Shown: positions 5,093 to 8,080 of the stretch, one piece after another
How positions within the stretch are numbered: position 1 is the stretch's first letter
Layout of the letters: each line of letters starts with the position of its first letter
DNA from: Marisimplicoccus sp964437815
Lineage (GTDB): Bacteria > Bacteroidota > Bacteroidia > Flavobacteriales > Flavobacteriaceae
Assembly (NCBI GenBank): GCA_964437815.1
Contig: CAYTIE010000039.1
Location: 1 to 8,080 of the forward strand
DNA: 8,080 nucleotides
Direction of reading: 5' to 3'
Program-made: the position numbers and the translations under genes
Notes under the pieces: generated by a model
Told to the model about the DNA's origin: nothing
The model's input: only the letters and a program-made list of their open reading frames with translations
Databases searched by the model: none

Positions 5093-7121
5093 ATATTTAA
5101 ATAGAGAGATTAGTTGGTTAGATTTTAATGCTAGAGTTCTTCAAGAAGCATCTGATACAAAAGTCCCTATAATTGAAAGATTAAGGTTTCTTGGAATTTT
5201 TTCAAATAATTTAGATGAATTTTTCCAAGTTAGATATGCAACTGTTAAAAGAATTGCAGAGTCAGTAGTTGATAAGGATAATGGTAAAAATAAAAAAGCA
5301 ATTAATCTTTTAGATCAAATTACAAATAAGGTTATAAAGCTTCAGACTAAAAGTTCTGAAATATTGGATTCAATTCAGTTGTCATTAGAAAAAGAGGATA
5401 TTTATTTTATTAACGAAAATGAAGTAAAGGACTCTCAAAAAGAGTTTTTAAGAGATTTTTTTTTAAGAAAAATTAGTCCTGCTTTAGTAACAATTATTCT
5501 TTCCAAAAGAAAGAAATATGATTTTACAGATAACAAAGCTTTCTTAATTGCTAATATGAGTTTTAAGAAACAGGACAATATTCATGCTATAGTTGAAATA
5601 CCAGAGAACATTAGTAGATTTGTTGTTCTTCCAAAAAAATCTAAAAAACAATACATAATGCTAATAGATGATATAATTAGATATCATTTAAAAATAATTT
5701 TCAGTTATTACAATTATGAAAGAATTGATACCCATATGGTTAAAATTACACGAGATGCAGAAATGGATATTGATGACATTGACCTGTCAAAAAGTTATAT
5801 AAAAAAAATCTCTGAATATGTTAGAAAAAGAAAATATAGTAATCCAGTTAGGTTAGTTTATGATAAAGACATTTCAAAATCTACTCTAAATTTTATTATT
5901 AAAAAATTAAAAATCACTTCAAATGATAGCTTAATACCAGGCGCTAGGTATCACCAAAGGAGAGATTATATGGACTTTCCAGATCTATCTAGAAATGACT
6001 TGTTATATAAAAAAAAGAAACCATTAAATATTCGTGATTTTCATATTGAAGCTAATCTACTAATGCAAATTTCTAAAAAGGATTTTTTGATGTATACCCC
6101 TTACCACTCATTTTCATATTTAGTTGCCTTTCTGAGACAATCTGCAATTGATCCAAATGTTAGGTCAATAAAAATAACTTTATATAGATTATCTAAAAAC
6201 TCTAATGTTATTAGTTCATTAATTAATGCAGCAAAAAACGGGAAAAAGGTTCTAGTTCAAATAGAACTTCAAGCAAGATTTGATGAAGAAAATAACATTA
6301 GGATAGCTGAAATGTTAAAATTAGCTGGAGTTGAATTAATTTTTGGTGTTAAAGGTTTAAAAGTCCATTCTAAAATATGTTTAATTGAGAGAAGGGAAAA
6401 CAACAATAAGAAATTTTATGGATTTATTAGTACTGGAAATTTTAATGAATCTACTGCAGAAGTCTATACTGATTATACTCTATTTACTTCTAATCAGGGT
6501 ATATTAAAGGATGTAAGTAAGGTTTTTGAGTTCTTGAAGGTTAACTATAAAATACAAAAATATAAACACCTTATAGTCTCTCCTCATTATACATCTTCAT
6601 TGTTATTTTTATTAATTGATAAAGAAATAGAGAATTCTATTAATGGGAAAAAATCAGAAATAATTTTAAAATTAAACAGTTTGACAAGCAATAGATTTGT
6701 TAATAAGTTGTATGAAGCAAGTAATGCTGGAGTTAAAATAAAATTAATTATTCGTGGGATATGCTGTTTAATTCCTAATCTAAAAAATTTAAGTGAAAAT
6801 ATAGAGGTCATCAGTATAGTTGATAAATATCTAGAACACCCTAGAGTTTATGTGTTTGAAAATGATGGAGATAAAAAAGTTTATATATCATCTGCCGATC
6901 TTATGACAAGGAATCTAGACAATAGAGTAGAGGTTGCTTGCCCTATTTATCAAGAAAATCTTAAAAAGCAAATTTTGGACACCATTCAAATAAGTTTAAA
7001 TGATAATGTTAAATCTAGGCTTATTAATCTTAATAAACAGAATGAATTTGTTGAAAACAAAAATAAAAAAGTTAGATCTCAATGGGATACTTATGATTAT
7101 TTTTATAAGATTAATAGTTAA
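5082..7121 (+). CDS. ppk1: Polyphosphate kinase 1
   Basis: Reversibly moves the gamma phosphate of ATP onto a growing polyphosphate chain through a phosphohistidine intermediate. The 679 residues match the E. coli enzyme (about 688), and all four domains are present: N (about 1-107) with NREISWLDFNARVLQEA and NNLDEFFQVR, H (about 108-312), C1 (about 313-500) and C2 (about 501-679). The phospholipase D-like active site is intact: ARFDEENN (398-405), KVHSK with H429 (equivalent to the phosphorylated His435), STGNFNE (450-456), and LEHPR with H586 (equivalent to His592), then SSADLMTRNLDNRVEV. The C-terminal VRSQWDTYDYF is also conserved, so the gene is full length. The start is GTG at 5082, inside the end of the phosphatase gene; no in-frame ATG exists before the conserved NREISW block, and GTG gives the usual short N-terminus. 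Reinitiation or coupling from the upstream gene is likely. ppx follows after 2 bases. Confidence 0.97.
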   Translation: MKNKYLNREISWLDFNARVLQEASDTKVPIIERLRFLGIFSNNLDEFFQVRYATVKRIAESVVDKDNGKNKKAINLLDQITNKVIKLQTKSSEILDSIQLSLEKEDIYFINENEVKDSQKEFLRDFFLRKISPALVTIILSKRKKYDFTDNKAFLIANMSFKKQDNIHAIVEIPENISRFVVLPKKSKKQYIMLIDDIIRYHLKIIFSYYNYERIDTHMVKITRDAEMDIDDIDLSKSYIKKISEYVRKRKYSNPVRLVYDKDISKSTLNFIIKKLKITSNDSLIPGARYHQRRDYMDFPDLSRNDLLYKKKKPLNIRDFHIEANLLMQISKKDFLMYTPYHSFSYLVAFLRQSAIDPNVRSIKITLYRLSKNSNVISSLINAAKNGKKVLVQIELQARFDEENNIRIAEMLKLAGVELIFGVKGLKVHSKICLIERRENNNKKFYGFISTGNFNESTAEVYTDYTLFTSNQGILKDVSKVFEFLKVNYKIQKYKHLIVSPHYTSSLLFLLIDKEIENSINGKKSEIILKLNSLTSNRFVNKLYEASNAGVKIKLIIRGICCLIPNLKNLSENIEVISIVDKYLEHPRVYVFENDGDKKVYISSADLMTRNLDNRVEVACPIYQENLKKQILDTIQISLNDNVKSRLINLNKQNEFVENKNKKVRSQWDTYDYFYKINS

Positions 7122-7123
7122 GT

Positions 7124-8029
7124 TTGGATTTAAATAAAATTGCCGCTATAGATATTGGGTCAAATGCTGTAAGAATGCTAATATCTTATGTTATTAAAGA
7201 TGATAAAGGAAAACCTCATTTTCAAAAAAACAGCTATTTAAGACTTCCACTTAGACTTGGAGAAGACTCATTTAATAATAATTCTATTTCAAAAAGTAAA
7301 ATTGAAATACTTATTAATGCTATTTATTCAATGAAGTATATAATGAAGGTTCATGATGTAAAGTATTATCTTGCATATGCCACATCTGCCCTTAGAGAAG
7401 CTAAAAACTCTAACGCTATTAAATCTAAAGTTAAAAGTGAAACGGGAATTGAAATTGAAATAATTGATGGTTTAAAAGAAGCAAAAATTATTTCAAATGC
7501 TAAACCTATTGAAAAAAACAATCCATTTAGAAAAAACTTATACGTTGATGTTGGTGGTGGAAGTACTGAATTAAGTTTTGTTCAAAATGGAGAAAAAACT
7601 ATATCAAAGTCTTTTAATATTGGTACTGTTAGAGGTTTAAATAAAAGAAATAAAGATGATGTGTGGGATGAAGTAAAAACCTGGATAAAAGATCACTTGG
7701 ATACTGATTTTAAACTAAAATTATATGGAACAGGAGGTAATATTAATAAAATTCAGTATTTAACAGGTACTAAATCAGGAAAACCAATTTCATATTTTTC
7801 AATGATAACATTGCTTAACAAACTCTCAAAAATAAATTTTGAAGAAAGAGTATTGGAATATAATTTAAACCCTGACAGAGCTGATGTAATACTTCCAGCA
7901 TTAAAAATATTTTTAAAAACTATGGAATGGTCAGTGTCCAATAAGATATATGTACCAAAAGTTGGTTTAGTAGATGGAATGATTAAGGAGGTATATTATG
8001 AGAATATGGGTATAAAATTAGAATTTTAG
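7124..8029 (+). CDS. ppx: Exopolyphosphatase, Ppx/GppA family (short form)
   Basis: Ppx/GppA proteins of the ASKHA fold split phosphate from the ends of polyphosphate and, in some members, hydrolyse pppGpp to ppGpp. The 301 residues form the two-domain short version, without the extra C-terminal HD-like domains of the roughly 500-residue E. coli enzymes. Motifs: phosphate-1 loop AAIDIGSNAVRML (7-19), YATSALREA (85-93) with the catalytic Glu at 92, phosphate-2 VDVGGGSTELSF (141-152), the nucleotide/phosphate loop YGTGGNINKI (201-210) and NPDRADVILPAL (249-260). The start is TTG at 7124, 2 bases after the ppk1 stop: it places AAIDIGSN at the normal distance from the N-terminus, and the first in-frame ATG is Met18, inside the phosphate-1 motif. 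Pairing with ppk1 supports the polyphosphate substrate over pppGpp, but the sequence does not exclude dual activity. Its 3' end overlaps a probable converging gene. Confidence 0.93.
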   Translation: MDLNKIAAIDIGSNAVRMLISYVIKDDKGKPHFQKNSYLRLPLRLGEDSFNNNSISKSKIEILINAIYSMKYIMKVHDVKYYLAYATSALREAKNSNAIKSKVKSETGIEIEIIDGLKEAKIISNAKPIEKNNPFRKNLYVDVGGGSTELSFVQNGEKTISKSFNIGTVRGLNKRNKDDVWDEVKTWIKDHLDTDFKLKLYGTGGNINKIQYLTGTKSGKPISYFSMITLLNKLSKINFEERVLEYNLNPDRADVILPALKIFLKTMEWSVSNKIYVPKVGLVDGMIKEVYYENMGIKLEF

Positions 8030-8080
8030 ATTGAACTCTTCAATTAAAGATTTAATTTTTGGATTTGATTCAATCATAGA
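8018..8080 (-). CDS. Probable 3' end of a converging gene (partial, unidentified)
   Basis: Reading the minus strand from 8080 gives an open frame that enters from outside the window and stops at a TAA on 8020-8018: SMIESNPKIKSLIEEFNLKF, 20 residues. The mix of charged and hydrophobic residues looks like the amphipathic C-terminus of a real protein, unlike the plus-strand reading of the same bases. The stretch NP-x-(I/L)-x-x-L-x-x-x-F-x-L is reminiscent of C-termini of Bacteroidota DNA polymerase III gamma/tau subunits as I remember them, but 20 residues are too few to name it. It would overlap the ppx stop by 12 bases. No terminator hairpin is seen between the two. Confidence 0.45.
   Translation of the reverse strand, partial: SMIESNPKIKSLIEEFNLKF

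Noticed and set aside
6901..6918. PPK1 has Leu where E. coli has Trp in the SADWMTRN motif
   Set aside because: As I recall, this position varies in PPK1 proteins; the catalytic histidines and surrounding motif are intact, so it is not evidence of lost function.
7119..7126. TAAGTTTG as a promoter -7 box before ppx
   Set aside because: It matches TAnnTTTG but has no TTTG 19-21 bases upstream, and transcription would start inside ppx after its only usable start codon.
8031..8044. TTGA-actctt-TCAA hairpin after ppx as a terminator
   Set aside because: The stem is only four A+T-rich pairs and no T tract follows it.
1..8080. A hidden defence island, mobile element, CRISPR array or RNA gene
   Set aside because: About 97% of the window is covered by recognisable core-metabolism and ribosomal genes; the gaps total under 200 bases and are explained by the promoters and the terminator.

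Overview
The window is strongly A+T-rich with mostly A/T third codon positions. It carries housekeeping genes whose sequences fit a low-GC member of the Bacteroidota, most likely a marine-type Flavobacteriales. Three things point there: the ribosomal protein S1 sequence is of the Bacteroidota type as I remember it, the two promoters I can find match the Bacteroidota pattern TTTG / TAnnTTTG rather than -35/-10, and start codons lack Shine-Dalgarno sequences. I could not run any search, so the lineage is an inference.

Layout. Positions 1-461 hold the C-terminal two thirds of cytidylate kinase (cmk), cut by the window edge. After a 60-base gap with a clear promoter comes rpsA (522-2405), six S1 domains followed by an unusual Lys-rich tail made of three 51-bp tandem repeats. 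An intrinsic terminator (2417-2444) closes rpsA, and its T tract runs into a second promoter just before pyrR (2487).

From pyrR to 8029 there are six tightly packed genes on the + strand: pyrR, pyrB, pdxH, a sixA-like phosphohistidine phosphatase, ppk1 and ppx. The junctions are +3, -4, 0, -11 and +2 bases, with no terminator or convincing promoter between them, so this looks like one operon of about 5.5 kb. It joins the committed step of pyrimidine synthesis and its PyrR protein, the last step of pyridoxal phosphate synthesis, and both making and breaking of polyphosphate. The last 63 bases probably hold the 3' end of a converging minus-strand gene that overlaps the end of ppx by 12 bases.

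I see no mobile element, CRISPR array, RNA gene, phage gene or defence system. This is an ordinary core-genome region. The items worth a second look are small: a predicted leaderless rpsA mRNA, the young repeat tail of S1 with in-frame slippery heptamers, the absence of room for a PyrR attenuator, and the coupling of three pathways in one transcript.
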